The notes beneath the pieces are model-generated. The model was not told the DNA's origin. It made no database searches and saw only the letters and a list, made by a program, of their open reading frames with translations. From Fragum whitleyi (taxonomy: Eukaryota > Mollusca > Bivalvia > Cardiida > Cardiidae), in contig OX411544.1 of the NCBI GenBank assembly GCA_948146395.1, positions 89,632,632 through 89,696,631 on the forward strand: a DNA stretch of 64,000 bases, written 5' to 3'. Of the stretch, positions 44,546 to 54,861 are shown in pieces (within the stretch, counting starts at the first letter, position 1; each line of letters begins with the position of its first letter). Position numbers and translations under genes: made by a program.

Positions 44546-45712
44546 TAGCTCACCTGAGCATAAAGTACTCAAGGTGAGGTATTGACACATAGTGTCAATT
44601 TCTGGCGTCCGTCCACTTCAAATGAATGATCCTTAGGTTCAAAACCTTTACAAAATTAGAATCTTTGCCTAACTCTGGTAACCATGGCAACAGAGCCAAA
44701 AAATTAAAAGATATAATTCCCACCCAAATTGTAAGAACTAAAGCGTTCATATTTAGTATCCTAGATTTAACATACAAATAAAAAACAATATCTTCAAAAA
44801 TCTTCTACTCCCAAACCTAGTCAAAGTTCCGATATTAGGATTGACACAAAAAGCCCCAACAAAATTCCGTTTCTAAACAACAAGTATACATCTGTCAAAG
44901 TTGAAAATGTGAATGTCCATATGGTCCCTAACAAAACACTTTAACCCTTTGCTGTTTAATCCCTGCTTTTTACGTGCTTTTGATTTTATGATTGAGAAAA
45001 CATTGTGAAAAAAGAAGAAATTGCTTCTGACAAGCAATTTCTTCTTTTTCAACACTATTTTCAACCCTACTGAATGGTTATTTTTCAAATTAAATCCACT
45101 TTTAATTTTCGTCTGCAAAACCTTTGAATTTGGACAGGTCCAAAATTTGTAAAACAGGAAAGGGTTAAATTGCTTTTAGATTAAACTTTAGCCTGGTTTG
45201 TTGGGGGGCTTTCTTAAATACAGATATCCAGAATGATTTGTTAAAAAATGTAATTCCTTGCAAGCTGTTTGGTCTGATCCTTACATGTTTCTGCTAAAGG
45301 TATTTGGCCCGTAATAGATCTGCAACATTTGGGAAGTAATAAACTTTAACATTGTTGACCGAGGTTTCCTAATGATTTTCATTAGAAAACCTCGGTCAAC
45401 ATTGTGAAAGATCATGAGTTCAAAAATATTGCAGAACTATAACTGTTCCGATGCCTTAACTATTAATCCATGTTTTCTTCCAAAATGGTTGAAACTATAA
45501 ACCCGAAATCTATATCAGCTCTAGGGCCGCATTTAACATATAGGTGATAAAATACAAACTTTTAAAAGAGGTCTCATTCTAAACCATTAAAATTTGTGCC
45601 ATTGTTTCACAATGAACTTAAAGCCCTTAAGCTGTTTGATCGCATATGTGACATAGAGTAAGACTTTAAAATGGAACTTGCATACTGAGGTGAGCAATAT
45701 CATGGTTCTCTT
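44546..45712 (+). mobile_element. Helitron/pearl-like element, diverged, with nested palindrome
   Basis: 5' hairpin TAGCTCACCTGAGCATAAAG / AGTACTCAAGGTGAGGTA and a 3' end GAGGTGAGCAATATCATGGTTCTC. A palindromic element occupies 45295-45458. Confidence 0.6.
45295..45458. repeat. Palindromic MITE, TTAAGGTAG family
   Basis: Central GAGGTTTCCTAATGATTTTC / CATTAGAAAACCTC, with outer arms TAAAGGTATTTGGCCCG and a degraded right end at CCTTAA. Confidence 0.75.
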
Positions 45713-45786
45713 ATTATATCAGATTGTAGAAAACTTTCTTTTAAATGAAGAGAAGGCTGGGTTCCATTAAAAAAATGGTTTCTTAA

Positions 45787-46265
45787 TATTTATGCCCCCC
45801 CCCCCCCCCCTTCTAAGAAGCAGGGGTATATCGCATTGCACTTGTTGGTCCGCCCATAGACAGTTTTTTGTCTGGAGCATATCTCAAATAGTACGCTTTT
45901 TGTTTGAATGGGTTTTACGCCGCTTTCAACAATTTCGCAGTTATATCACGTCGGCCGGAGCTCCCAACAAAGGATTCCTGGTATTTCTTTCACCTGTACT
46001 ACCATTACACCCTTTCCTAGCCTCCGACTGCTGTCTCACATAGGTTTACGATTATCTACCCATTGGTGAGAGACAAACATCGGAAAGGATATTTGCCGCT
46101 ACTGGGGATAGAAATATGCAAACTAGAATCATTAAACTTCACAGGTGGATAGATCTTGTGAAGGAGAAGTGCAATGCACAATACCATAACTCTACTCATC
46201 ATATTTTTGAGTTATTGCCCTTTGATAATTGACAAAGAAAATGCCATTGACCTGCTCTTATGGGG
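45787..46265. repeat. ATGCCCC-family element ends around a SINE
   Basis: ATG plus a C-run at 45792 and GGGGGGGCATAAA at about 46262 bound a stretch interrupted by a minus-strand SINE at 45900-46110. Confidence 0.45.
45900..46110 (-). repeat. tRNA-derived SINE
   Basis: Tail TTTGTTTGAATGGGTTTTAC, body, then CGGAAAGGATATTTGCCGC. Same head-truncated subfamily as 15047-15257. Confidence 0.75.
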
Positions 46266-47140
46266 GGGGCATAAATGTTATACAAACATCTCTTGTCAAT
46301 TATTAACTTACTTCGTGGACATGTTCTTTTTTAATCTGAACAAGAAGAAAAACACTTTTTACTCCTCCAGGGAAATTTGTAGAAAATCAGTATCTCAACA
46401 TCCTTTTCAATAGCTTTGCACTAACCAATCAGTTTGTAAATTCAATAAAAGCTTTTTACAATTTTTTCACTTGTAATTAAGTTGATCTCAGGGAGGATGA
46501 TCATTGATTCATGCAATATTGTATGTATAATAAACTGTATAATAAACTGTAATTCTTTCAAATTCTGTATAAGGATAATTGTTTAATTTTACCCTATATA
46601 ATATGACCTATGTCGCGGAGTGAAATAACCCTGTTGAAAATTTTTGATATTACACAGGTGTTTACACTAGTTGTGTGACTATGCAAATGAGGTAAGAACG
46701 AAGAACGTTATATTTTTGTCAGGATACATAATGACGTCATTATGAATCTGCTGATGTCATTTTGCAAATGGCTTTATATGTTTTGCGGGATAACACAAAT
46801 CAATAAATATCCTAATTTTCTCAATTTATCACCAAAATTCAGGTAGTATTATAAAAAGAATATCAAATTTGTGCTCATAAAATACCAAATTTATTAAACT
46901 CGTCATCTATAAACAGCCTTGTTTTTATCTGTTCATAGATGACTCCTTTTATAAATTTGGTATTCAATGACCACTCATTTAAAATATCCTTGTTTTATGG
47001 CACAAGTCAACACTTACGCCAGTTCTCAGACTTGTGGCCTGTGGATTTTAGGAAGCACTGGTAGAAGTAAATGTGTTGCAGGCCCTTTCAGGTCTGTAAG
47101 TAATGGCCATATTATTTCTAATCCATCTAGTTTTTTTTTT
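46266..47140. other. Intergenic, one palindrome, no gene
   Basis: AT-rich. A palindrome at 46882-46964 pairs AATACCAAATTTATTAAACT and TCATCTAT with ATAGATGA and ATAAATTTGGTATT. No conserved coding sequence. Confidence 0.5.
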
Positions 47141-47580
47141 ATGCCCCCATATCAAAAGATCGGGGCATATTGTTTTACCTTGTGTGACTGTCTGTCTGTC
47201 TGTCTGTCTGTCTGTCTGCAAAAGTTGACCAAAAAACTTAACATTGTCAATATCTTCAAGCCTATTCAAGATACAAGGCTAATATTTGGCATGATGATAG
47301 ATCTCAATGATCCGCATCCTCTGGTACCAAAGTCAAGGTCATGTGACAAGGTCAAGGTCATCTGTCAAGGTCAAACTTTGGGAAAAAAAAGCTGTTACGG
47401 GGGCATTCGTGTTTACATTATGCTGCAGAAATTTTTTGGGGAAAAGAAGAATTTGCATGTCACGATCAATGTCTTCTTTACCAACAATTCTTTTTTTCTA
47501 CAATTGACTCCTAAATTGCTAGATTTCTTGAAGGACCTGTTTCCATCAGGAAAGACCTGTAAGATTTAAGGCTAACGGGT
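47141..47580 (+). mobile_element. Helitron/pearl-like element, ATGCCCC family
   Basis: 5' hairpin ATGCCCC..GATCGGGGCAT, a TGTC tetranucleotide run (about 47187-47219), then AAGTCAAGGTCATGTGACAA. The 200-codon ORF over it is a chance reading through repeat. Confidence 0.65.
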
Positions 47581-49367
47581 CCTTCAGGCTTGTGGCAAAA
47601 AACTGTTAGAGTTGAACCCTGTATGGATCATTAAATAATGCTTGATCAGCCTCTGGATTTTCTGTTCTTATGGACATTTGAAAAAAAACCTTGACTGAAC
47701 GCACTAACAGACATGATCCATTTAGAGGAAAGGATCCTCAACCCTAAATGGGTCCTCTCTGTCTATATAGGCTACCTTTTGCCAATTTAGTTAGGGCAGG
47801 TATCTCATTCTGTCACTTAACATGTCTGGAGCATGTCTCCTAAAATATAAAAGCTATCAATTTGAAAATTTATAGTTGGATAATCTCGTGATGGAGAAGT
47901 GCACAAGAACTACAACTCTTGCTTGCGTAATTTTGGGGCTATTGCCCTTTGATTAAAATCTGATTAGGCTTCAATTTACTATCAAGCTTTGATGGCGGGG
48001 GATGGCCATGTCTGATATGGCTCTTGTCATTTGTGTTTGCATGACTAATATCTACCATGGCCATATTTCTGTTGTTATTGAAGATACATTTTTTGAAACT
48101 GGGAATGAGTGTTCACCATCACAGGTGCTTTTCTGACTAACAAGGGAGATATCTGGATTTGATTTGAATTTTACGTCGCTTTACGTCGTTTTACGTCACT
48201 TTCAACAATCTCTAAGTTATATCGCGACGACGGAGAGAGATATCTGGAAGCAAGTTGAGTTAGGCTATTTTCAGGAAACAACCCTGAGGTATTGCTATAG
48301 CCTTGACTTGGGTACTATTAAGGGGGAAACTTTAGATTCATTTCAATTGAACTATGCCCCTTTTTGGATTAAGATTTTGTGTCCTCTTTCCAGCACAGGG
48401 CAGCAGAGTCCAGATACTCTTAAGTAGTGCTCTTATTGATGATATAATGCCTCTTATTAGACTATGATTTTTACGCTCTATCCAGGACTTGCTGCACAGT
48501 GCTAGTACCCACATATCTAGCCCATATTAGCTCGACTGTTTTGAACAAAACCTTGAAAAAATTCACAAAATTATCTCATATGGGTCCCCAGGACAATCTG
48601 AGGCTCGTTTTCTGGAAAGAATTGAAGACTGTTTTAAACAGTCTTCAATTCTTTCCTTAAGATGAGCCCACCAGGTTCAAATCTGGCCAATATATTTTTC
48701 ACATTAAATCAGATAATAGCTTAAAAGATATAAAAAAAATAGCCTTCAGTTGAAGAAAGGACTAGTAAAGCTAAAGCAAGGCCATCTATGATCCCAACAT
48801 TGGAATACCTGGTAACCCAATGGGTTGATGTCAGACTGATACCCAGATTAAATTTAGTCAATCAATTTTCAGGGTGACAGGGACCAGTAATTGGTGGCAT
48901 GACAAATTTAACCTCGACTATTCCTCGTTCATTATTAGGATATTTCCTTGAAACTTGGCATGCCTATTCTATATCACAATGGGAGCCTATACTTTCTAGG
49001 AAGATAATATAAACATATTTTTTTAAGAATTATGCAGCGTTTTCCATTTAGAAATATTTAACATTAAGGACCTGCTGGCATTAAGGTTATCACGTAACCT
49101 TTAAGCTGCTCACATTGTTTTTGCCTTGGAAAGCTTATGCATTTTGGGATATTTATGGTATTATCACAAGAGGGCCAGAATGGTCCTAAATTGCTCACCT
49201 GAATTTCATTGGTTCAGAGTTAAATATTTCATGAAGTTGACTATTTAAAAGACGCGAAATCGGTGTAGCTGAATTTCTTAGTTAATATCAACCTTGCCCT
49301 GCTACATCTATATATTTTGGCCAATAAGAATTGTTTCAACAGTTTTCATAGAGGGTCATTGATGGAT
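47581..49367. other. Intergenic with SINE fragment and palindrome
   Basis: No gene. SINE tail fragment at 48158-48236 with an internally triplicated TTTTACGTCG block. Perfect-looking palindrome at 48602-48668 (GAATTGAAGACTG / CAGTCTTCAATTC). Confidence 0.5.
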
Positions 49368-49605
49368 TTGTTTGAATGGGCATTCAGCAATATCACAGCA
49401 GCTGAACCACCTAACAGCGGTTTCCTGGTATTTCTCACACCTGTACTACCATTAAATCCTTTCCCGGCCTCCCACATAGGTCTATGATAAACAACCCATT
49501 GGTGGGAGACAAATAGTCGTAAAGAATGAGTGTGGCCATCGGGTATTGAACAAAGGACTCTTAAATTGACAGTCTGTCAAGCTACCAACTGTGTACGATG
49601 GCGGC
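49368..49605 (-). repeat. tRNA-derived SINE, degraded
   Basis: Tail TTGTTTGAATGGGCATTCAG, body CCTAACAGCGGTTTCCTGGT, and reversed head AAGCTACCAACTGTGTACGATGG. Confidence 0.7.
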
Positions 49606-49976
49606 CAGGGGTCATCGAAGGAATATTCCGGCCTCAGTTTCTATGAAATTCTGCCAGGGTCATTGAACAAAAACTCTGGCAGAATTTCATAGAAATGATG
49701 TTTTTCAAAGAATTAAAAGTGAAAAAGGTCCGAATCTTCCATGCACATATTCATGGGCCAATCACAATGTAATGAAAATCTTTTAGAACATTCCAGTAAA
49801 TTTTCATTTTAATTGGCGGAATGGTTTTGAAGATGTTGTTCATAAAATGAATTTCAAAAAAATAACCCTGTCCTACAACACCCGAATTTATGAGAATTAT
49901 CTGAAGCCGGTAACCCAAGGTACATGCTAGTAAAGACTCGATGAAATTGGCTGAGTGGTGTAGAATTATTTGTTTT

Positions 49977-50694
49977 TAGCTCCACTGGCCGAAGGCAGTG
50001 TCCGTCGTGCATCTGTCCGTGCATCCATCCCTAAACTTATTCTTTAAACATCTTCTCCTCCCAAACCAATGGGCGGATTCTAATGAAACTTGGTAGAAAT
50101 GATGCTTGGGTGACCCTCTTCTTAAATTGTTTAATAAATTTGAATGACCTCCAAATATGGGCTGGGCAGGGTATTATTTCACTTTGAAATCTCTAAAAAT
50201 CTTCTCCTTCCAAACTATTGGGCTAATTTCAATGAAACTTGGCATGGATATTCCTTGGGTGACCCGTTACTTAGATTGTTCAAGAAATTTTGATTGGCCC
50301 ATAAATATGAGTGTGGCAGGGAGCCTGGGGCTTATTTTGAGCCCGAAATCTTTGAAAGACATCTCCTGAACAACTGGGCTGATTTCAATAAAACTTTAAC
50401 AGAATGTTCCTTGGGTGACCCTTTACTTAATTTGTTCAAGAAATTTTGATTGGCCAATAAAATATGGGCGTGACTGGGCAGGGCTTATTTTGAGCCCGAA
50501 ATCTTTGAAAGACATCTCCTCCTGAACCTTATCTTTTAATAAGATGGGTAAAGGGATGCAGGTTAGTATTTTGGTGCAATGTGGATCAGTTAATCATTAT
50601 AAAATAAGTTTTAAGAGATTTCAGAGTGTTGATGTATTCATTTAAAGTAAGCTTTATTTACTGAAAGTCAATACAGGCCCTCTTAGGCCTCTTG
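49977..50694 (+). mobile_element. Helitron/pearl-like element, ~155-bp cores
   Basis: 5' TAGCTCCACTGGCCGAAGGC, GTCCGTCGTGCATCTGTCC, three or so cores like 35381-36560, 3' hairpin AGGCCCTCTTAGGCCT then CTTG. Confidence 0.75.
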
Positions 50695-50696
50695 TT

Positions 50697-50815
50697 TCGG
50701 ATTGGGTTTGCCTCAACTTTCAACATTATTGCAGTTTTATCACAGAGACTGATGCACCTACCCATACTTCACTGTCGTTTTTCACACCAGTGCAACCACA
50801 ATGTTTTATCCAAGT
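50697..50815 (-). repeat. Degraded SINE tail/body fragment
   Basis: GGGTTTGCCTCAACTTTCAA, ATTGCAGTTTTATCAC and GATGCACCTACCC match the reversed SINE with many changes. Confidence 0.5.
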
Positions 50816-50820
50816 CACCA

Positions 50821-51337
50821 GGGGCCCGTTTTACAAAACTTCTTACGAAAAAATTTAGTGTTAGTCAAAATCACAAATGGCACCTGGTATTTTCATTTAT
50901 TGTTACATTTTGCCTTGCAATATCTCATTTGTTTCTCTCTTAAAAGACGATTCCAATAAGATGATGCCGCCGTCATAGCGCAGTTGGTAGTCAATCTAGA
51001 GTTTGCGGGTTCGATCCCGGACGGCGGCACTCATTCTTTCCGACAATTTGTCTCTCACCAATGGGTTGATAATCGTAGACCTATGTGAGTTAGTAGCTGG
51101 AGGCTAGGAAAGAATGTGGTGGTTGTACTGGTGAGAGAAATACCAGGAATCCATTGTTAGGTGCTCCAGCTGCCGCGATATAACTGAAATAATGTTGAAA
51201 GCGGCGTTAAACTCCATTCAATCAATCCAATAAGATTATGCTTGACAGAATTCCATATTAAGTAACTAATCTATAAGCAACTTAAATTTGTGACTTGCAC
51301 AAAAAATGATTGTTAGATGTTTAGTAAAACAAGCCCC
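50821..51337. mobile_element. MITE of the GGCC-GTTTTACT family split by a SINE
   Basis: Left end GGGGCCCGTTTTACAAAACT, right end TGTTTAGTAAAACAAGCCCC, inverted repeats. Without the SINE it is about 245 bp, like 52771-53012. Confidence 0.8.
50967..51226 (+). repeat. tRNA-derived SINE inserted in the MITE
   Basis: Head with A box TAGCGCAGTTGG and B box GGTTCGATCCC but lacking the anticodon region. Body and tail CCATTCAATCAAT. Flanked by a 14-bp duplication, CCAATAAGATGATG / CCAATAAGATTATG. Confidence 0.88.
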
Positions 51338-52597
51338 ATCTGCTCATCCCACCGAGGCTTTCTTCGTGCAGTACACTGACTGATTACACAAATGGCTTGT
51401 GTCACATTATCTTTGTCAAACATCAGATGAAACTTGGCCTGGCCAGGGTTTTCAAACTCAGGGGCTTGGCCTTAGTGTTTAAGGGGATTTTTTCAAAATT
51501 CAAAATGGATGAAAGATCTGCTTTGCCAACCAAATATTTATGGGCCAATCAGAATTTCCCTCACAATTGTTTAATAGGGTCATCAGGGAAACATTTCTGT
51601 AAAGTATATTTGAAGATGTTTCAGTGGTTTAAGAAGATATGGTTTAAAGAATTTTTTAGCAAAAAAAGTGATCCTAAAACCTACAAAACTTGATAATTGG
51701 TTTTATTCAGTGGATTTATAAAATATACAAAGATATCTAAATAGAAAACCTTTCTTTAATCCAACAGTGATAACAATTATAAAAGTATACAAGACTCAAT
51801 GAAATATCAACATTACAAATTAACAAAAATAAGCAGATACATAGTAAGGGACACAGGTTTCATGTTTCACAAAACAAAGTTGGTCCAGGGATCAACTTTA
51901 AGAATGAATTGAAGACTGTAATAGTCTTCAATTCTTCACTGAAGCCAACCTCAAAACATCTTTTTAGTCAGAGTACATTTCAATTAAACAAGAGGATAGC
52001 TTTTAAGATAATGCATGAATATACAGCAGGGACTTTTAAACCACCAACAAGGACCCTCAATACCTCATTTTGCTGATGTCAGCCTAAACCTCTGCATAGT
52101 ATAACAAAATTGTACATCAAAGAATAGGCTAGCTTAAATGTTGAGGTTTAAAAAATAATCTGGATAGACTGTAATAGTCTTCAATTCTTCACTGAAACAA
52201 ACCTTAAAACGTCTTTTTAGCAAGAGTACATTTAAATTAAACAAGTGGATAGCTTAAAAGTAAACGCATACATTTACAGCAAGGACTTTTAAACCCGTTA
52301 TGGTTCTTTTGCACAACTGACAGGTGACAGAGTTGTGCAAGGGACTTAGAAGTGTATGCCACAATATGGCCGACTTTCAACAGGCTAATATCAAGGGTCA
52401 GTCTGGAAAGTGTGAACCCTTGTAAATCTTTGCAAACTGAAACTTTGCCTTTTATCCAATAGCCTGAACCTTGAATAAAACTTTTTCCTTAATTTTGTAA
52501 TATCATATCTGATCGACATCTGCTTTATCTTCATTAACACATATTTGTTGCACAGTTTCAAAATACAATCTAGGGCTCAAACATTTCCAATATTTCG
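51338..52597. other. Intergenic with related palindromes
   Basis: Two palindromes, 51905-51945 (GAATTGAAGACT..AGTCTTCAATTC) and about 52163-52200, belong with 48602-48668. A segment resembling the second-family SINE (CTGCTCATCCCACCGAGG) lies near 51340-51480. No gene. Confidence 0.45.
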
Positions 52598-52666
52598 ATG
52601 GCTCTGAGCAAAAACAGTTTATACTGTTTACACACAGGCAGTTACAAATGCTTTGCACTGAGCAAT
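52598..52666. repeat. Short palindromic element, diverged
   Basis: ATGGCTCTGAGCAAAAACAG with the inverted partner GCACTGAGCAAT. Family of 11806 and 24876. Confidence 0.5.
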
Positions 52667-52770
52667 CAACTTGTCTCTGGCTATTTGGTGAAAATCTCAT
52701 GACTAAGTGGGATAAAAAGCTTTGAGACTTAGAAAATATGTAATGGTAATATGGAACAAGAAAATACCAT

Positions 52771-53012
52771 GGGCCTGTTTTACTAAACTTCTTACGAAAA
52801 AATTAATCGTAAGTCAAAACCACTAAACGTACCTTGTGTTTTCATTTATTGTTAGATTATGCCTTGCAATATCTCATTGGATTCGTCTTTAGAAGACGAT
52901 TCCAATGATAAAATGCATGGCAGAAATCTGTATTTAGTTACTAATGTAGAAGCATTTTTAACTTTTGACTTAGGCAAAGAATGATCGTAAGTTGTTTAGT
53001 AAAATAGGCCCC
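52771..53012. mobile_element. MITE of the GGCC-GTTTTACT family inserted in a SINE
   Basis: Termini GGGCCTGTTTTACTAAACTTC and GTTTAGTAAAATAGGCCCC are inverted; the inner palindrome GATTCGTCTTTAGAAGACGATTC is near-perfect. It interrupts the SINE phrase AATACCA/GGAATCC, so the SINE continues at 53013-53062. Confidence 0.85.
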
Positions 53013-53062
53013 AGGAATCCAGGGTGAGGTGCTCCAGCTACAGGGATATGACTGAAGCCACA
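53013..53062 (+). repeat. SINE remainder after MITE insertion
   Basis: AGGAATCCAGGGTGAGGTGC, CTCCAGCTACAGGGATATGAC. Its left half lies degraded before 52771 (AATGGTAATATGG, GAAAATACCA). Confidence 0.65.
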
Positions 53063-53404
53063 TGCATTTGTTTGGCTTTTAGCCCTAACTATTGATAATT
53101 ACATATACCAGCCCCACAGTATGTATTAAGCATTGTTGGAATGAAGGTAACTGCAGGTATTTTAAAATGCAACCTCCATAAATTTTATATCTATGATGAA
53201 ATTTACAGATATATCACCTGCATCTTTACTTAATTTGTTAATGGATAAAAATAGTGACATAAGCTCTTTTTGCTCTACAAATAACTAAAATTTTCAGAGG
53301 CTTTTTGAATAGGATAGAGTAAAGCTAAACTAGCCAATTCTATGAACTCCAAATGGCTTTGACACCTTTTAATAGAAGAGTTTTTGAAAACTGGTCCATT
53401 ATTG

Positions 53405-53610
53405 TTTGTCATGCTGAACACGGAATATTCCGGCTTTGGCAGGAGTTATAGACAAACATCAGCCAGCACATATGTGCAGTCTGATATTAGTCTACACCAC
53501 CTGTTTCTCACTTTCAAATCAGAAATGTCATTAGATATAGTTTTTCAAATAAAAATTGACCTAAAGCAGGGTCTTTCAGTGCTTTTTGCCCATTGATTTT
53601 GATGAAAGTT
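53405..53610. mobile_element. piggyBac-like MITE, truncated
   Basis: TTGTCATGCTGAACACGGAA, ATTCCGGCTTTGGCAGGAG and GCACATATGTGCAGTCTGAT match 29630-29880; the right terminus is not recognisable. Confidence 0.65.
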
Positions 53611-53635
53611 TATAGCCAAAAGAGATTTTGTCTTC

Positions 53636-53788
53636 AACACCTTTATAGTTCCGCAACTTTTTGGAAGTAATGAACTTTAACAGTGGTAAAAGGTTACTTA
53701 ATGATTTCATTAGGAAACCTTGGCTAACATTTTTAAAAGATCATGTGTTTCCAAATGTTACCAAACTATCACAGGTCAACTACCTTGA
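53636..53788. repeat. Palindromic MITE, TTAAGGTAG family, diverged
   Basis: ACTTAATGATTTCATTAGGAAACC centre and right end CAACTACCTTGA. Confidence 0.65.
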
Positions 53789-54084
53789 GTGACTATTTAC
53801 ACGACCACCAAAAAAGCAGTTGTTAAAGAGAATGGTCACCAATTTCACATTATGTTTTCAAATAAGAAACATAATTTTGATTGAATGGGTATATCATTGT
53901 TTTTTTTCCAAAACCTCCTATGTTTTATATTTAAAACGCAACAGTAGATCTCATTGTAGACTATTCAAATGCCTTTTTACAATAAAGGATTTATTTTCAA
54001 ACATTTTTGACAAATTAAAAACAAACTTTTCAAGATTTTTTTATTTAAAGGGGATTTTGAAAACAATCCCTTAACTAGAGCCGT

Positions 54085-54380
54085 CGCAAAGCAGACTAAT
54101 GATCCCCACCAGCGCTTTGTCCAAATATTAATGGTTAAGTTCGATTCTGGAAACGAAAAAGGTTTTACAAATACTGTGACCTTGACCTTTGACCCATGTG
54201 ACCAAAAAACAATAGGGCACTTCCTTGGTCATAACAATCATTTGCATGAAGTTTCATGACTCTAAGCCCCTTGGTTCTCAAGTTAGAGTCCGGAAATGAA
54301 AAAGGTCTACGGACAAGCTGTTGGACAGACAGACATGGTGAAACCAATATCCCCCCCCCCCCCCTCTACTTCATAGGTGG
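54085..54380. repeat. Dispersed repeat with TGACCTTTGACC core, related to 59930-60235
   Basis: Shares ATAGGGCAC, TTTCATGA.TCTA, GAGTC.GGAAA and AAACCAATAT with 59930-60235. A C-run and GTGGGGGGGTG end lie at about 54352-54390. Confidence 0.6.
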
Positions 54381-54606
54381 GGGGGTGTAAAATGAAAACC
54401 ACTTATTAGACTTGGTTGCTCAAACAAGATGGACTGAAGAAACTTTGAGAGTAAAGACTATGAGCAGTCTGTGCAGATGTGCTGGCAGTTCTCAGTCTTT
54501 ACTAAGTAGTACTGTGTCATTGTTGTCATTGTCAAAACAGGGGCTCATTTGATAAAATATTGTAACTGTCACACAAGGGCTCATAAGTTATCAACAATAT
54601 AATAAC

Positions 54607-54861
54607 TCAGGATTCCTCGGAAACATTGTCAATTTCTTCACGCTCAGATTCGGGAGCTTCTTGTTCACCATTGACATCCTGACTCATATTAACGTCCATA
54701 CTGGCCAAACTGACATCCCCCGACTCTTGTCTCCCAAGACCACCTGTCACGGTCTGTTTTGGTAACTGTAGACTGGTAGATGGGTCACTGGTTGATGGAC
54801 TAGCAGACAGAGTTCTTTTCGCTATAGATGATGGGGCTTCAAAGTGTACACAGTGAAATAC
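54607..54861 (-). CDS. BTBD9: BTBD9 terminal coding exon
   Basis: Acceptor TTTGTTGTAG at 54862-54863, phase 0, 84 codons then TGA at 54609-54607. Starts VFHCVHFEAP, the end of the second F5/8 type C domain. A low-complexity tail follows, Ser/Thr-rich then acidic (PESEREEIDNVSEES at the end), as in other BTBD9 tails, where sequence is poorly conserved. Confidence 0.92.
   Translation of the reverse strand, partial: VFHCVHFEAPSSIAKRTLSASPSTSDPSTSLQLPKQTVTGGLGRQESGDVSLASMDVNMSQDVNGEQEAPESEREEIDNVSEES

Noticed and set aside
46967..47569. 200-codon plus-strand ORF
   Set aside because: It runs through unique DNA, a poly-T, an ATGCCCC-family element and its microsatellite, with no conserved motif; a chance reading.
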